Notes: a model not told the origin generated them from the sequence alone. A DNA stretch of 64,000 bases from Bacillus sp. sid0103 (GCF_019219025.1 NZ_JAHUWN010000031.1:6242-70241), one strand, 5' to 3'; positions 54,506 to 64,000 are shown, counted from the stretch's first letter. Made by a program: numbers and translations.

Positions 54506-54528
54506 CTTTATTTTTCAACCCATTACGC

Positions 54529-56331
54529 TTACTCAACGGTTACCGATTTCGCAAGGTTACGTGGTTTATCCACGTCGCAATCACGGTGCAAGGCAGCGTA
54601 ATAAGCAATTAATTGCATTGGTATGACAGAGATAAGTGGTGTTAATAATTCATGTACTTCTGGGATGACGAAGCTATCTTCATCCATATTTAAACCATTC
54701 ATTGAAATGATACAAGTGTGTGCTCCACGGGCAGCAACCTCTTTCACATTTCCACGGATGCTTAAGTTGACACTTTCTTGGGTAGCAAGAGCGATAACAG
54801 GTGTTCCCTCTTCGATTAAGGCAATCGTTCCATGCTTTAATTCTCCACCTGCAAAGCCCTCTGCTTGAATATAGGAAATTTCCTTCAGCTTCAAGGCACC
54901 TTCTAAGCCAACATAATAGTCAACACCGCGGCCAATGAAGAAAGCATTCCGTGTTACTGATAAAAATTCTCTAGAAATATGCTCAATTAACTCTTTTGAG
55001 TCGCACAGTACTTCCATGGCATTTGCGATAATTCCTAGTTCATGAATAAGATCCAAATCAACTTGGATGTTTTGGCTCTTAGCTGTTACTTCAGCTAAAA
55101 TAGCCAACACCGCTAGTTGCGCAGTATATGCCTTAGAAGAAGCAACGGCAATTTCAGGACCTGCATGAAGTAAGAGTGTATAATCCGCTTCACGAGATAG
55201 TGTTGAACCAGGAACATTCGTAATGGTTAACGATGGGTAACCCATTTCTTTTACTTTAACAAGCACTGCACGGCTGTCGGCTGTTTCACCACTTTGAGAA
55301 ATGAAAATAAACAATGGCTTTTTCGTTAACAGCGGCATATTGTAAACAAATTCACTTGCAATATGAACTTCAACAGGAATTTTAGCCATGTTTTCAATGA
55401 ACTGCTTCCCAACAAGTCCGGCATGATAAGAAGTTCCAGCCGCTACAATGTAGATCCGGTCTGATTCATTCACGGCTTTAATAATCTCCTCAGCAATGGT
55501 TAATTCACCCTGCGCATTTTGATACGTTTGAATAATCTTACGCATCACAAGCGGCTGCTCATCGATCTCTTTTAACATGTAATGAGGGTACGTACCCTTT
55601 TCAATGTCACTAGCATCAAGTTCCGCAGTGTATGGCTCACGGCTGATGATTTCACCGTTAAGATTTTGAATGGTCACGTCCTTTTTGGAAACAAGAACAA
55701 TCTCTTTGTCCACTAATTCAAGATACTGATTCGTTACTTGAAGCATTGCCATCGCATCGCTGGCAACAACATTAAAGTCATTTCCGAGTCCAACTAGAAG
55801 TGGGCTTTTGTTTTTCGCAACATAAATAGTTTCATTGTCTTCTGCATCTAATAAGGCAAGTGCATATGACCCATGTAAAAGCGTTAGCGTTTTACGGAAT
55901 GCTTCTAAAACGTCTAATCCCTCTTTGACAAATAACTCAACTAACTGAACAATAACTTCTGTATCTGTTTCGCTGGTGAACGTAACATCTGCTAAATATT
56001 CACGCTTTAAAAGGTCATAGTTCTCAATGACTCCGTTATGAACTAGTGTAAACCGGCCAGATGCACTTTGATGAGGATGTGAATTTACCTTGCTAGGCAC
56101 ACCATGTGTTGCCCAACGAGTATGACCAATTCCAATATTGGCATGTACATTTTCATCCACAATTTGGCGTAAATCAGCAATACGTCCTTTTTCTTTAAAA
56201 ACATGAACTCCGTGATCATTCATTACAGCTATTCCTGCTGAATCATAACCTCTATACTCAAGTTTTTCTAAACCTTTTAATAAAATTTCTTTCGTATCAT
56301 TATTTCCGATATATCCTACGATTCCACACAT
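54529..56331 (-). CDS. glmS: Glutamine--fructose-6-phosphate aminotransferase
   Basis: Makes glucosamine-6-phosphate from fructose-6-phosphate and glutamine, the first step toward UDP-GlcNAc for peptidoglycan and teichoic acids. The N-terminal glutaminase begins MCGIVGYIG (Cys2 nucleophile); two SIS isomerase domains follow ([26 protein letters not shown]), ending [15 protein letters not shown], the highly conserved tail whose gene sequence is the Tn7 target. 600 residues, full length. Expression is controlled by the upstream glmS ribozyme. Confidence 0.98.
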   Translation of the reverse strand: MCGIVGYIGNNDTKEILLKGLEKLEYRGYDSAGIAVMNDHGVHVFKEKGRIADLRQIVDENVHANIGIGHTRWATHGVPSKVNSHPHQSASGRFTLVHNGVIENYDLLKREYLADVTFTSETDTEVIVQLVELFVKEGLDVLEAFRKTLTLLHGSYALALLDAEDNETIYVAKNKSPLLVGLGNDFNVVASDAMAMLQVTNQYLELVDKEIVLVSKKDVTIQNLNGEIISREPYTAELDASDIEKGTYPHYMLKEIDEQPLVMRKIIQTYQNAQGELTIAEEIIKAVNESDRIYIVAAGTSYHAGLVGKQFIENMAKIPVEVHIASEFVYNMPLLTKKPLFIFISQSGETADSRAVLVKVKEMGYPSLTITNVPGSTLSREADYTLLLHAGPEIAVASSKAYTAQLAVLAILAEVTAKSQNIQVDLDLIHELGIIANAMEVLCDSKELIEHISREFLSVTRNAFFIGRGVDYYVGLEGALKLKEISYIQAEGFAGGELKHGTIALIEEGTPVIALATQESVNLSIRGNVKEVAARGAHTCIISMNGLNMDEDSFVIPEVHELLTPLISVIPMQLIAYYAALHRDCDVDKPRNLAKSVTVE

Positions 56332-56448
56332 TTTCTGTTCCTCCCTGATATAGGGGACAAGAATGCTTTGGAGGCTGTTACTTGCCCCCTTATCTCTGTT
56401 TTATTAGGTATCTGTCTATACCTGTTGAAACATTACTGTTAGTATTCG

Positions 56449-56596
56449 CATTTTCTTCTCTTTGTGCACAAAGTTGCCTCTGTGTTTTAAAGAAGAAATT
56501 TTCGGTTGTGCGTCTCAACCGGGAGGTATCCGCCGAACATTCGATACTCCTCCTCCTCGTCAACTAACCCACCGCATTAGATTAGTCCAGGCGCTT
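56449..56596 (-). ncRNA. glmS ribozyme (GlcN6P-activated self-cleaving riboswitch)
   Basis: On the minus strand the conserved elements occur in order: AGCGCCTGGACT (cleavage expected between A56595 and G56594), GTTGACGAGG, AGTATCGAA, TTCGGCGGATACCTCCCGG, and the P3/P4 part CACAGAGGCAACTTTGTG then ACAAAGAGAAGAAAAT. It lies about 120 nt before the glmS start. Binding of glucosamine-6-phosphate triggers cleavage and mRNA decay, giving feedback on glmS. Confidence 0.95.
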
Positions 56597-56743
56597 TTTT
56601 TTTAATAATATTTACTTACTACCCACCTTTCTTTAAAATTATGCAGTCAATTGCTTTGAAGAGAACAAAGCAAATTAATACTACTATGATTACAGGATTC
56701 CGTCAACCAAAATTAGGAATTCCCATAATTCATACATAATAAA

Positions 56744-56781
56744 ATATGCATAAAGGAAGCATACCGTTCCCTTATGCATAT
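56744..56781 (-). terminator. Terminator of glmM
   Basis: ATATGCATAAGGGAA and TTCCTTTATGCATAT form a 14-15 bp stem (one mismatch) and a TTTTATT tail follows on the minus strand, 12 nt past the glmM stop. Confidence 0.85.
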
Positions 56782-56792
56782 ATAAATGGGTG

Positions 56793-58142
56793 TTATTCCT
56801 TTAATTCCATTTCTTCTTTGACCACTGCGACAATTCGATTAACGTAGGATTCACATAATTCCTCTGTCGGTGCCTCTGCCATCACTCGGACAAGCGGTTC
56901 TGTTCCTGAGGGACGGACAAGGATTCTGCCGTTTCCAGACATTTCTGCTTCCACTTGCTCAATAACCTCTTTCACTTTGGCATTATCAGTTACATGATGC
57001 TTATCAGTGACTCTTACATTGACAAGTTTTTGCGGAAATTTCTTCATTTCACCAGCTAGTTCAGATAACGGCTTCCCTGTTACCTTCATAATATTGACTA
57101 ATTGCAGCCCTGATAATAACCCATCACCAGTGGTGTTATAATCTAAGAAAATAATATGACCTGATTGTTCTCCGCCAAGATTGAAACCATTTTTCTTCAT
57201 TTCTTCCACCACATAGCGGTCACCTACAGCTGTTGCCACACTATGGATTCCATGAGCCTCAAGTGCTTTATAGAAGCCGAGATTACTCATAACTGTTGAT
57301 ACAACCGTTCCATGCTTTAAGCGGCCCTGTTCTTTCATATATTTACCACAGATGTACATGATTTGGTCACCATCCACGATGGTACCATGTTCATCGATCG
57401 CGATTAAACGGTCTCCATCACCGTCAAATGAAAGACCCACATCCGCACCTTTTTCTTTTACTAAGGCTGCTAATGCTTCAGGGTGTGTCGAACCAACACC
57501 AGCATTAATATTTAAACCATTAGGAGATGCTCCCATTGTAGAGAGGTCGGCATCCAAATCAGCGAATAAATGGGCAGCTAATGACGATGTTGCTCCGTGC
57601 GCACAATCTAATGCAATATGGATTCCTGAAAACTCTTCATCGACCGAGTTTTTCAAGTATTGCAGGTACTTTTGACCGCCTTCGAAATAATCCATTACCT
57701 GACCTAGGTCAGAGCCAACGGGACGCGGCAGTTGGTCATCTGGTAAATCGATAAGTTCCTCAATTTCTAATTCCTGCTCATCAGAAAGCTTAAAGCCATC
57801 GGGCCCAAAAAATTTAATTCCATTATCGGCCACTGGATTATGCGAAGCAGAGATCATGACTCCTGCTTGGGCTCCCAAGGCTTTTGTTAAAAATGAAACA
57901 CCTGGGGTAGAGATAACCCCCAATCGCATAACTTCCGCTCCAATAGATAGCAGCCCTGCTACAAGGGCTCCTTCTAACATATGTCCGGATACACGGGTAT
58001 CACGTCCGATGAGGACTTTGGGACGATCCTTATCCTTTGTTAAAACATAACCGCCAAAGCGGCCTAATTTAAAAGCCAGCTCTGGTGTTAATTCGCTATT
58101 TGCTACTCCACGTACCCCATCGGTACCGAAATATTTTCCCAT
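56793..58142 (-). CDS. glmM: Phosphoglucosamine mutase
   Basis: Converts glucosamine-6-phosphate to glucosamine-1-phosphate. [13 protein letters not shown] is the N-terminal signature; the phosphoserine loop is [15 protein letters not shown]; the Mg loop is [11 protein letters not shown]; the phosphate-binding loop is [12 protein letters not shown]. 449 residues, normal. It uses the GlmS product and follows cdaR-cdaA, the conserved cdaA-cdaR-glmM order; GlmM is known to bind and inhibit CdaA. Confidence 0.98.
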   Translation of the reverse strand: MGKYFGTDGVRGVANSELTPELAFKLGRFGGYVLTKDKDRPKVLIGRDTRVSGHMLEGALVAGLLSIGAEVMRLGVISTPGVSFLTKALGAQAGVMISASHNPVADNGIKFFGPDGFKLSDEQELEIEELIDLPDDQLPRPVGSDLGQVMDYFEGGQKYLQYLKNSVDEEFSGIHIALDCAHGATSSLAAHLFADLDADLSTMGASPNGLNINAGVGSTHPEALAALVKEKGADVGLSFDGDGDRLIAIDEHGTIVDGDQIMYICGKYMKEQGRLKHGTVVSTVMSNLGFYKALEAHGIHSVATAVGDRYVVEEMKKNGFNLGGEQSGHIIFLDYNTTGDGLLSGLQLVNIMKVTGKPLSELAGEMKKFPQKLVNVRVTDKHHVTDNAKVKEVIEQVEAEMSGNGRILVRPSGTEPLVRVMAEAPTEELCESYVNRIVAVVKEEMELKE

Positions 58143-58180
58143 TTTAAAAATCTCTCCTTCAACATGTGTATTGCTGGATT

Positions 58181-59410
58181 TTATGCATTATTTTTATTGA
58201 TTGTAATTTTCGCTGATGATTTCGTTGGTTTCCATTTAAGAGCAGAAGGACCTTCCACATGAATGTCTACTTCATGATCCCCCTCTTCAAGGTCAGTCAA
58301 ATCGATAAAGACATTAAAGTCTTCAGGCTTAACGCGCGTAACGGCAGAAGCGGGACCATTAACCAGTAAATCAATCATTTGATTCTCAGGATCAGTAATG
58401 GTTGCTTCATACTCATCAGATAATCCTTTAATGTGTACAGGGACATCCGAAACGTTTTTTTCCTCTTGCTTTTTGACCAATACCTTTGCCTTCACCAATT
58501 GCGGAGTAACTTTTGTAATTCCATTCGAAATAATAACAGGTAATGTCAGTGTGGTGTTATCGGTAATTTTACTAAGATCAACCTCAACACGGACTTTTTC
58601 AGTTTTATTAAGAACACTCTCACTTCCGTAGATGGTTGCTTCTTTTTCATCGATTTCAATCGATTCGATGGTCACTCCCTCTGGGGCAGTTCCATTGCGT
58701 ACAATATTGATCGGTACAGTCTTACTGTTGCTTCGCACCGGAATGGTAATTTCTACGGTTTCAGGATCCACTTTTACATTTAACTTATTTAAGTCCTTAT
58801 CAAGCACCTGAATGTCAGCTTTTTCTGTAATGCTTTCTTTCAGATTATTTTTTTCCCCAAGGGTTGCTTTCACATAGGTAATCCGGTCGATCACACTTTT
58901 TGCACCGGTAATCTTCACCTTATTTGGCTCGACAGTTGGTTCTCCAGCAGAATACCCCTCGTCGATTTGATTCTTGTTGAATTCAGCCTCTACCTTAAAT
59001 TCTTTGGTGATTTTTTCTTGGACAGAAACCGTTACACTGCTTGGCTTCACTGTTGCCTTTAATTTATCTGATAGATTTCTTACTTTTAACTTTACTTTCT
59101 GCTTTCCAACTGTGGCTTTTGTTAAATCTACATACACTTCAAAGTTTTTTAATGCCTTCGCAGACTGGATGTGCGTTAGTGGTCCCTTTAAAGTTATTTC
59201 AACCTTGTTTGGAATTCCTGAAACAACTAAGTTCTCTGTATCATAATAGACATTTACAGGAATGTTTGTAATCGTGGCCGTAGATTGTTCTCCCGGTACA
59301 TTCACATCAGTAATTTTCTTCCCTGTATGCGGTACAGAAGAATAGAGAAGAACAGCTAAAAGCAAGGCAAGAATTTTAATAAACCAGGGATTATCCATCA
59401 ATTTATCCAT
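58181..59410 (-). CDS. cdaR: CdaR, YbbR-domain regulator of diadenylate cyclase
   Basis: A 409-residue membrane-anchored protein: one N-terminal helix ([19 protein letters not shown]) and four extracytoplasmic YbbR repeats (each about 80 residues, with [23 protein letters not shown] strands). CdaR binds CdaA and tunes c-di-AMP synthesis. Its start overlaps the cdaA stop by 8 bp, showing coupling. Confidence 0.96.
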   Translation of the reverse strand: MDKLMDNPWFIKILALLLAVLLYSSVPHTGKKITDVNVPGEQSTATITNIPVNVYYDTENLVVSGIPNKVEITLKGPLTHIQSAKALKNFEVYVDLTKATVGKQKVKLKVRNLSDKLKATVKPSSVTVSVQEKITKEFKVEAEFNKNQIDEGYSAGEPTVEPNKVKITGAKSVIDRITYVKATLGEKNNLKESITEKADIQVLDKDLNKLNVKVDPETVEITIPVRSNSKTVPINIVRNGTAPEGVTIESIEIDEKEATIYGSESVLNKTEKVRVEVDLSKITDNTTLTLPVIISNGITKVTPQLVKAKVLVKKQEEKNVSDVPVHIKGLSDEYEATITDPENQMIDLLVNGPASAVTRVKPEDFNVFIDLTDLEEGDHEVDIHVEGPSALKWKPTKSSAKITINKNNA

Positions 59411-60230
59411 TGTTTTTTCCCCTCCAGTTCCACCGAGCTGAAGAAGTTTGTTTCGGTTTGATGTTAATTAACAATTCACCCGTAAGTAATTCTTTTAATT
59501 CGTCAAGATTGATTCCGCGGTGAAGTTCACCATTCTTTGTAAGTGAGATATTACCTGTCTCTTCAGACACAATGACTGTTATACTATCGGTAACTTCGCT
59601 GATACCTAATGCCGCCCGGTGCCTCGTTCCTAACTCCTTCGAAATAAACGGGCTTTCGGATAAAGGAAGATAGCATGCGGCAGCAGCAACATTATTTTTT
59701 TGGATTATGACAGCCCCATCATGAAGCGGTGTATTCGGGATAAAGATATTAATAAGCAATTCAGAAGATATATTTGAATTTAACTGGATACCTGTTTCTA
59801 TGTAATCGCCCATTCCCGTTTCTCGTTCAATTGAGATTAACGCCCCAATACGGCGCTTTGCCATATAATCGGTTGCCTTAACAATCGCTTCAACGGTTTT
59901 TTCCGGATCTTCATCATCCAGAGTACTGCTTCTCGAAAAGAACTTTCCTCTCCCCAATTGCTCAAGGGCTCTCCTAAGTTCTGGCTGAAAAATGATTATA
60001 ATCGCAAGAAATCCGTATGTTATCACCTGTTCCATCATCCAGCTTAACGTTTGGAAGCCTAGAAACTCGCTGACCACTCTGACTAAAAGAATAACGAGAA
60101 TACCTTTTAATAATTGGACGGCCTTCGTTCCTCTAATCACATTGATCAACTTGTAAATGACATACCATACGAGGACAATATCAACAATACTAGCTAAATA
60201 CTTCCATAATTCGAAATCAGCAAACGGCAT
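59403..60230 (-). CDS. cdaA: Diadenylate cyclase CdaA
   Basis: Membrane-bound c-di-AMP synthase: three N-terminal helices, then a DAC domain with DGAVII and GTRHRAALG (DGA and RHR catalytic motifs). The start MPFADFELWKYL at 60230 follows GGAGG by about 7 nt; an upstream in-frame ATG at 60272 is less likely. 275 residues. c-di-AMP governs K+ and osmolyte transport, so the KimA-like transporter at 11.7-13.5 kb is a plausible distant target. Confidence 0.97.
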   Translation of the reverse strand: MPFADFELWKYLASIVDIVLVWYVIYKLINVIRGTKAVQLLKGILVILLVRVVSEFLGFQTLSWMMEQVITYGFLAIIIIFQPELRRALEQLGRGKFFSRSSTLDDEDPEKTVEAIVKATDYMAKRRIGALISIERETGMGDYIETGIQLNSNISSELLINIFIPNTPLHDGAVIIQKNNVAAAACYLPLSESPFISKELGTRHRAALGISEVTDSITVIVSEETGNISLTKNGELHRGINLDELKELLTGELLINIKPKQTSSARWNWRGKNNG

Positions 60231-60322
60231 TGTTTTTCCTCCGTAATTTTCTTTAGCACATATAAAATACAATCTATTTATTATAACATAAATACCACTT
60301 GTACCTATTATATGTAACTACT

Positions 60323-60362
60323 TAAAAAAACAAATCACTCCGTCAGAGTGATTTGTTTATTA
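60323..60362 (-). terminator. Terminator of sigW-rsiW
   Basis: ACAAATCACTC and GAGTGATTTGT form a perfect 11-bp stem with a 5-nt loop; seven T residues follow on the minus strand, directly after the rsiW stop. Confidence 0.92.
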
Positions 60363-60363
60363 T

Positions 60364-60996
60364 TTAGTTTCTGGTTGCGTCAAAAATCTGAACAACATCT
60401 TTTGTGGTCTTTTTAATATGATACCAAATCCAATCGAATACTTCATTTACTTCTTCAATTTGCCCTGTTACATGACCGGCAGAAGCTAAATACTTTTCAC
60501 CATTGATGACTGTTACATCACCTTGGATTTCGCCTTCAATCTTTAATTTGCCATTTCGGACGATTACATCACCTTTGACAGTTTCACCTTTAGGAACAAT
60601 AACTGTATTATTTTGAACCACTAAGTTTTTTTGCTTTGTTACTGAAAACTCGCGCTCTTCATTCCAGGTAGAAAGAAGACTGCCCATCATTAATATCAAA
60701 AATAGGGAAGCTGCAGCAAGCATCGGATGGTTTTTCAACCAGCGCTGCATCGATATCTTCCTCTTCTCTTTAGGTAAGCGGGCCAATACATTAGCGGTAA
60801 AATCATCCGGAGCCTGCATATAAGAGACGCTTTTTACAAATGCAATCGTCTTTTTTAACTCATTAAATATCGCTTCACACTCTTTACAACTTTGGAGGTG
60901 CTCTCTCAGGGTTCGTTCTTTTTCGGGTGTAATTTCTTCATCTAAATACTCATGCATTAGTTCGATGATTTGCTCTGGACACATTGACAGTTTCAC
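60364..60996 (-). CDS. rsiW: Anti-sigma-W factor RsiW
   Basis: A 210-residue zinc anti-sigma factor: cytosolic ZAS domain with HLQSCKECEAIF (HxxxCxxC), a single membrane helix (LAAASLFLILMMGSLL) and an extracytoplasmic part that RIP proteases trim in response to envelope stress. The outer part contains short beta repeats (VKGDVIVRNGKLKIEGEIQGDVTVI) resembling the polymer-forming bactofilin-like pattern. It starts 6 nt after sigW. Confidence 0.95.
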   Translation of the reverse strand: MKLSMCPEQIIELMHEYLDEEITPEKERTLREHLQSCKECEAIFNELKKTIAFVKSVSYMQAPDDFTANVLARLPKEKRKISMQRWLKNHPMLAAASLFLILMMGSLLSTWNEEREFSVTKQKNLVVQNNTVIVPKGETVKGDVIVRNGKLKIEGEIQGDVTVINGEKYLASAGHVTGQIEEVNEVFDWIWYHIKKTTKDVVQIFDATRN

Positions 60997-61002
60997 CTCT
61001 CA

Positions 61003-61566
61003 TCACACATATCGTAATTGTTGTCTTAAGGCTTCCCGGCCACGATGAATTCTCGTTTTAACCGTCCCAAGGGGTAAATCAAGAATTTCACTAATTTCAT
61101 TTAAAGACAACTCTTCCATATATTTCAGTACGATCGCTGATCGATATTTGTCAGGCAGTTTTAAGATCTCCTTTTGAACGGTCTCCTGCAGTTCTAAGCT
61201 TTCTAATTCTGTCTCAGGCATCGGAGTATTTGAAGGGATCTGTGAATACATCGTTAACCCCTCTGTCCCTGCCACTTCTGCATCTAAATAATAGTCAGGT
61301 TTCTTTTTTCGCATCCGGTCAATACACAGATTGGTTGCAATCCGAAACAGCCAAGTTGAAAATTTCAAATCTTGGTTAAATGATTTGATATTAACATAGG
61401 CACGGATAAAAGCTTCCTGTGCGACATCCTCTGCTTCATGACGATTTCCAAGCATGCGAAAACAAAGTTGGTAAATACTGTTTTTATATATTTCAACAAT
61501 TTCACCAAAGGCATCCTGATCACCCTTGATGACTTGTTTTATTCTCTTTTTAACAATTGCGTCCAT
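61003..61566 (-). CDS. sigW: ECF sigma factor SigW
   Basis: A 187-residue ECF sigma factor. Region 2 spans AEDVAQEAFIRAYVNIKSF and FSTWLFRIATNLCIDRMRKKKP; region 4 spans LPDKYRSAIVLKYMEELSLNEI and LDLPLGTVKTRIHRGREALR. It directs the response to cell-wall antibiotics and alkaline stress and is held by RsiW. It is followed by rsiW and preceded by a self-type promoter. Confidence 0.97.
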   Translation of the reverse strand: MDAIVKKRIKQVIKGDQDAFGEIVEIYKNSIYQLCFRMLGNRHEAEDVAQEAFIRAYVNIKSFNQDLKFSTWLFRIATNLCIDRMRKKKPDYYLDAEVAGTEGLTMYSQIPSNTPMPETELESLELQETVQKEILKLPDKYRSAIVLKYMEELSLNEISEILDLPLGTVKTRIHRGREALRQQLRYV

Positions 61567-61599
61567 TAAGTTACCTCAGCTCCATTGCTGCTAACCGAT

Positions 61600-61627
61600 A
61601 ATACGTATCGATAGCAGAAAAGTTTCG
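61600..61627 (-). promoter_or_regulatory. SigW-dependent autoregulatory promoter
   Basis: On the minus strand CGAAAC and CGTATT are separated by exactly 16 nt, close to the SigW consensus TGAAAC-N16-CGTATA. It lies 34-61 nt upstream of the sigW start. Confidence 0.82.
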
Positions 61628-61704
61628 TTTATAACGAAAAAAATTTCTCAACATCTATAATATTAACAAAAATTTACTAAAAGGGTTTAATAATAAGCAG
61701 AAAA

Positions 61705-61740
61705 TAAAAAAACAACTGCACAGATTTTGTGCAGCTGTTT
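61705..61740 (-). terminator. Terminator of rocF
   Basis: AACAGCTGCACA and TGTGCAGTTGTT form a 12-bp stem (one G-U) with a 5-6 nt loop and seven T residues on the minus strand, just after the rocF stop. Confidence 0.92.
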
Positions 61741-61745
61741 CATTT

Positions 61746-62642
61746 TTATAGTAATTTTTCTCCGAATAATGATCCCATCAACTCAACAGCTACTCTTGCT
61801 GTTTTATTTTTCTCATCTAAAATCGGATTAACTTCAACAAATTCTGCTGAGGTAATAATTTTTGCTTCTTCTAACATCTCCATGGCAAGATGGCTTTCAC
61901 GGTAGCTGATTCCGCCAATAACTGGTGTCCCTACGCCTGGAGCATCATTTGGATCTAAGCCATCTAAATCAAGAGATAAGTGGACACCATCTGTCTTATC
62001 TTTAAGGTAAGCAATGGTTTCCTCCATTACTTTGGCCATCCCCATTCGGTCAATTTCATGCATGGTATAAACTTTGATACCAATTTCTTTTATTAAATCC
62101 TTTTCTCCATCATCCAGCGCTCTTGCACCAATAATGACAACATTTTCTGGTTTCACTTTTGGGCCATACCCGCCAATTTCGGTTAACATGCTGTGTCCTA
62201 ACCCGATACTAACCGCTAGAGGCATACCGTGAATATTACCTGACGGGCTTGTCTCGGCTGTATTTAGATCACCATGTGCATCATACCATATTACTCCAAG
62301 ATTTTTATAATGTTTCGATACACCTGCTAACGTTCCAATGGCAATACTATGATCACCGCCAAGTACAAGCGGGAATGCACCAGATTCCACAGCTGCATCT
62401 ACTTTTTCAGCAAGCAACGCACTCTTTTCTGCCACTAAATCTAAATTACGTAAATTAGATTCTTTATCGACGACTACTTCAGGTCTTCCTATTGGAATAT
62501 CTCCCAAATCATGTACCTCATCAAATAACGGCTTTAGACGTTCCACCATTCCAGCGTAACGAATCGCACTTGGCCCCATATCAACCCCACGTCTCATTTG
62601 TCCTAAATCCATCGGCATTCCAATAATCGAAAGCTTGTTCAT
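61746..62642 (-). CDS. rocF: Arginase
   Basis: Hydrolyses arginine to ornithine and urea using a binuclear Mn centre. Metal motifs: VLGGDHSIAIG, VIWYDAHGDLNT and LSLDLDGLDPNDAPG. 298 residues from MNKLSIIGMPMDLGQ; AGGAGG is 7 nt before this ATG (62642), while an ATG two codons earlier is too close to it. It lies between the tRNA block and sigW. Confidence 0.96.
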   Translation of the reverse strand: MNKLSIIGMPMDLGQMRRGVDMGPSAIRYAGMVERLKPLFDEVHDLGDIPIGRPEVVVDKESNLRNLDLVAEKSALLAEKVDAAVESGAFPLVLGGDHSIAIGTLAGVSKHYKNLGVIWYDAHGDLNTAETSPSGNIHGMPLAVSIGLGHSMLTEIGGYGPKVKPENVVIIGARALDDGEKDLIKEIGIKVYTMHEIDRMGMAKVMEETIAYLKDKTDGVHLSLDLDGLDPNDAPGVGTPVIGGISYRESHLAMEMLEEAKIITSAEFVEVNPILDEKNKTARVAVELMGSLFGEKLL

Positions 62643-62762
62643 ATCCATTCCTCCTACCCCTTTATGTATCCTATTTTAACCGCTTTCATGCTCATGACTC
62701 AACTCGACAAAATTATGTATATATATACGTAAAAAGTAGAAGCGTCTTCAATTCCTATTTAA

Positions 62763-62795
62763 TAAAAAAACCTTAAACCAATGATTGGCTTAAGG
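62763..62795 (-). terminator. Second terminator after the tRNA block
   Basis: On the minus strand CCTTAAGCCAAT and ATTGGTTTAAGG form a 12-bp stem with one mismatch; seven T residues follow. Backup to the terminator at 62808. Confidence 0.8.
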
Positions 62796-62807
62796 ATATA
62801 TTGCGAA

Positions 62808-62850
62808 CACAATAAAGAACCTTGGAGATGACTCCAAAGTCCTTTATTGT
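62808..62850 (-). terminator. Terminator of the rRNA-tRNA operon
   Basis: ACAATAAAG...TTGGAG and CTCCAA...CTTTATTGT form a long stem of about 18 bp with a short loop, just past tRNA-Lys. Confidence 0.85.
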
Positions 62851-62857
62851 TATATTA

Positions 62858-62930
62858 TGAGCCATGAAGGACTCGAACCTTCGACCCTCTGATTAAAAGT
62901 CAGATGCTCTACCAACTGAGCTAATGGCTC
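62858..62930 (-). tRNA. tRNA-Lys (anticodon TTT)
   Basis: Acceptor GAGCCAT pairs with ATGGCTC; anticodon loop CTTTTAA gives TTT; T loop GGTTCGAGTCC. 73 nt, no encoded CCA. Last tRNA of the block. Confidence 0.96.
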
Positions 62931-62932
62931 TC

Positions 62933-63007
62933 TGGCTGGGCTAGCTGGATTTGAACCAACGCATGTCGCAGTCAAAGTGCGATGCCTTACCGCTTGGCTA
63001 TAGCCCA
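62933..63007 (-). tRNA. tRNA-Gln (anticodon TTG)
   Basis: Acceptor TGGGCTA/TAGCCCA; anticodon loop CTTTGAC gives TTG; T arm GGTTCAAATCC. CCA end is encoded. Confidence 0.95.
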
Positions 63008-63054
63008 ATAATGATGTGATAAATCTAGTATGTCCAACTTTTTTAAAAATATAA

Positions 63055-63139
63055 TGGTGGAGGGGGACGGATTCGAACCGCCGAACCCGGAGGGAGCGGA
63101 TTTACAGTCCGCCGCGTTTAGCCACTTCGCTACCCCTCC
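63055..63139 (-). tRNA. tRNA-Tyr (anticodon GTA)
   Basis: Long variable arm typical of tRNA-Tyr; anticodon loop CTGTAAA gives GTA; acceptor GGAGGGG; CCA encoded. 85 nt. Confidence 0.96.
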
Positions 63140-63161
63140 ATATTAATTTTAAAAAAGAAGG

Positions 63162-63234
<73 letters not shown>

Positions 63235-63243
63235 AAATGGTTA

Positions 63244-63319
63244 TGGTGGAGGATGACGGGATCGAACCGCCGACCCTCTGCTTGTAAGGCAGATGCTCTC
63301 CCAGCTGAGCTAATCCTCC
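63244..63319 (-). tRNA. tRNA-Val (anticodon TAC)
   Basis: Acceptor GGAGGAT/ATCCTCC; anticodon loop CTTACAA gives TAC; CCA encoded. Confidence 0.96.
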
Positions 63320-63355
63320 AAAATATCGAAAGTTTTTTACACAAAGAAAAAACTT

Positions 63356-63430
63356 TGGTGACCCCTACGGGATTCGAACCCGTGTTACCTCCGTGAAAGG
63401 GAGGTGTCTTAACCACTTGACCAAGGGGCC
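63356..63430 (-). tRNA. tRNA-Glu (anticodon TTC)
   Basis: Acceptor GGCCCCT; anticodon loop CTTTCAC gives TTC; T arm GGTTCGAATCC; CCA encoded. Confidence 0.96.
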
Positions 63431-63451
63431 ATACTATTATTAAAATAGGTA

Positions 63452-63524
63452 AGCTTCCAAGCGGGCTCGAACCGCTGACCTCTTCCTTACCATGGAAGTG
63501 CTCTACCTACTGAGCTATGGAAGC
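63452..63524 (-). tRNA. tRNA-Thr (anticodon GGT)
   Basis: Acceptor GCTTCCA/TGGAAGC; anticodon stem CTTCC/GGAAG around loop ATGGTAA, with GGT at positions 34-36. CCA not encoded. Second threonine isoacceptor in the block. Confidence 0.93.
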
Positions 63525-63551
63525 ATAGCTAAACATTAGTTTACATAAAAA

Positions 63552-63626
63552 TGGCTCCGCAGGTAGGACTCGAACCTACGACCGATCGGTTAACAGCCGA
63601 TAGCTCTACCACTGAGCTACTGCGGA
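63552..63626 (-). tRNA. tRNA-Asn (anticodon GTT)
   Basis: Acceptor TCCGCAG/CTGCGGA; anticodon loop CTGTTAA gives GTT; CCA encoded. First tRNA after 5S. Confidence 0.96.
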
Positions 63627-63641
63627 ACAATAATATTACAG

Positions 63642-63757
<116 letters not shown>

Positions 63758-63885
63758 CCATATATTCGACACTATTTAATTATAATGTCTTTTTTATATT
63801 TTTCAAGAGGAAAATTTAATTTTTTTCATTCCCTCAAAACTAGATAATGCAGAAGAAGTTTGTAAACTCAAATTTGCCTTAAAAA

Positions 63886-64000
63886 TGGTTAAGTCCTCGA
63901 ACGATTAGTATCAGTCAGCTCCACATGTTACCACGCTTCCACCTCTGACCTATCAACCTGATCATCTTTCAGGGTTCTTACTAGCTTGCGCTATGGGAAA
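63886..64000 (-). rRNA. rrl: 23S ribosomal RNA, 3' end (partial)
   Basis: The minus strand reads CCCATAGCGCAAGCTAGTAA, AGAGGTGGAAGCGTGGTAAC, ACTAATCGTTCGAGGACTTA, the conserved 3' end of Bacillus 23S rRNA. The rest lies beyond the window edge. The 3' end is approximate. Confidence 0.95.

Overview
The window looks like a chromosomal segment of a low-GC, endospore-forming Bacillaceae bacterium (Bacillus/Neobacillus-like; the genus is inference). Evidence: an alpha/beta-type small acid-soluble spore protein, a KinB-like sporulation kinase, a BceRSAB-type module, the sigW-rsiW-cdaA-cdaR-glmM-glmS gene order, a glmS ribozyme, an ArgS T-box leader, AAGGAGG-type ribosome binding sites and frequent GTG/TTG starts.

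Layout. 0-7.3 kb: core block on the minus strand (ddl, murF, cshA, uvsE, acpS) with a divergent rhomboid protease. 7.5-15.7 kb: transporters and membrane proteins (NicO-type, MgtE, DedA, KimA-like, NupC) and a DinB protein. 15.7-22 kb: T-box-controlled arginyl-tRNA synthetase of a lactic-acid-bacterium-like type, SASP, and an ABC-2 transporter operon ending in a TetR gene. 22-24 kb: frameshifted NERD gene followed by about 0.8 kb of a 52-bp tandem repeat in which every unit is a hairpin. 24-31.7 kb: KinB-like kinase, Bce-type antimicrobial-peptide sensing/resistance module with a recognisable BceR site, and a methyltransferase. 31.9-37.4 kb: mannitol PTS operon (mtlA, mtlR, mtlF, mtlD) with cre and MtlR-like sites. 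38-41.3 kb: quinone/catechol-stress cluster (DoxX, MhqO-like dioxygenase, flavin reductase, and a second dioxygenase killed by one in-frame stop) behind MhqR-like palindromes. 41.4-46.3 kb: a cst-like persulfide-handling regulon (CstR, three TusA-domain proteins, four rhodanese domains, DsrE, persulfide dioxygenase, TauE/SafE) carrying four copies of an ATACCC-N4-GGGTAT operator. 46.7-54.5 kb: YitT protein, a 1594-residue secreted subtilase, and a 1.4 kb degenerate region with a 26-bp perfect inverted repeat and a decayed Tn7-like tnsD next to glmS. 54.5-62.6 kb: glmS, glmM, cdaR, cdaA, rsiW, sigW, rocF. 62.8-64 kb: end of a rRNA operon (23S 3' end, 5S, eight tRNAs) on the minus strand.

How the parts work together: cell-envelope homeostasis dominates (Ddl, MurF, GlmM, GlmS, CdaA/CdaR, SigW/RsiW, Bce module), with inducible islands for mannitol use, electrophile stress and reactive sulfur. 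The most unusual items are the 52-bp hairpin array, the Tn7-like remnant at the glmS attachment position, the four-operator sulfur regulon and the non-canonical T-box ArgS.
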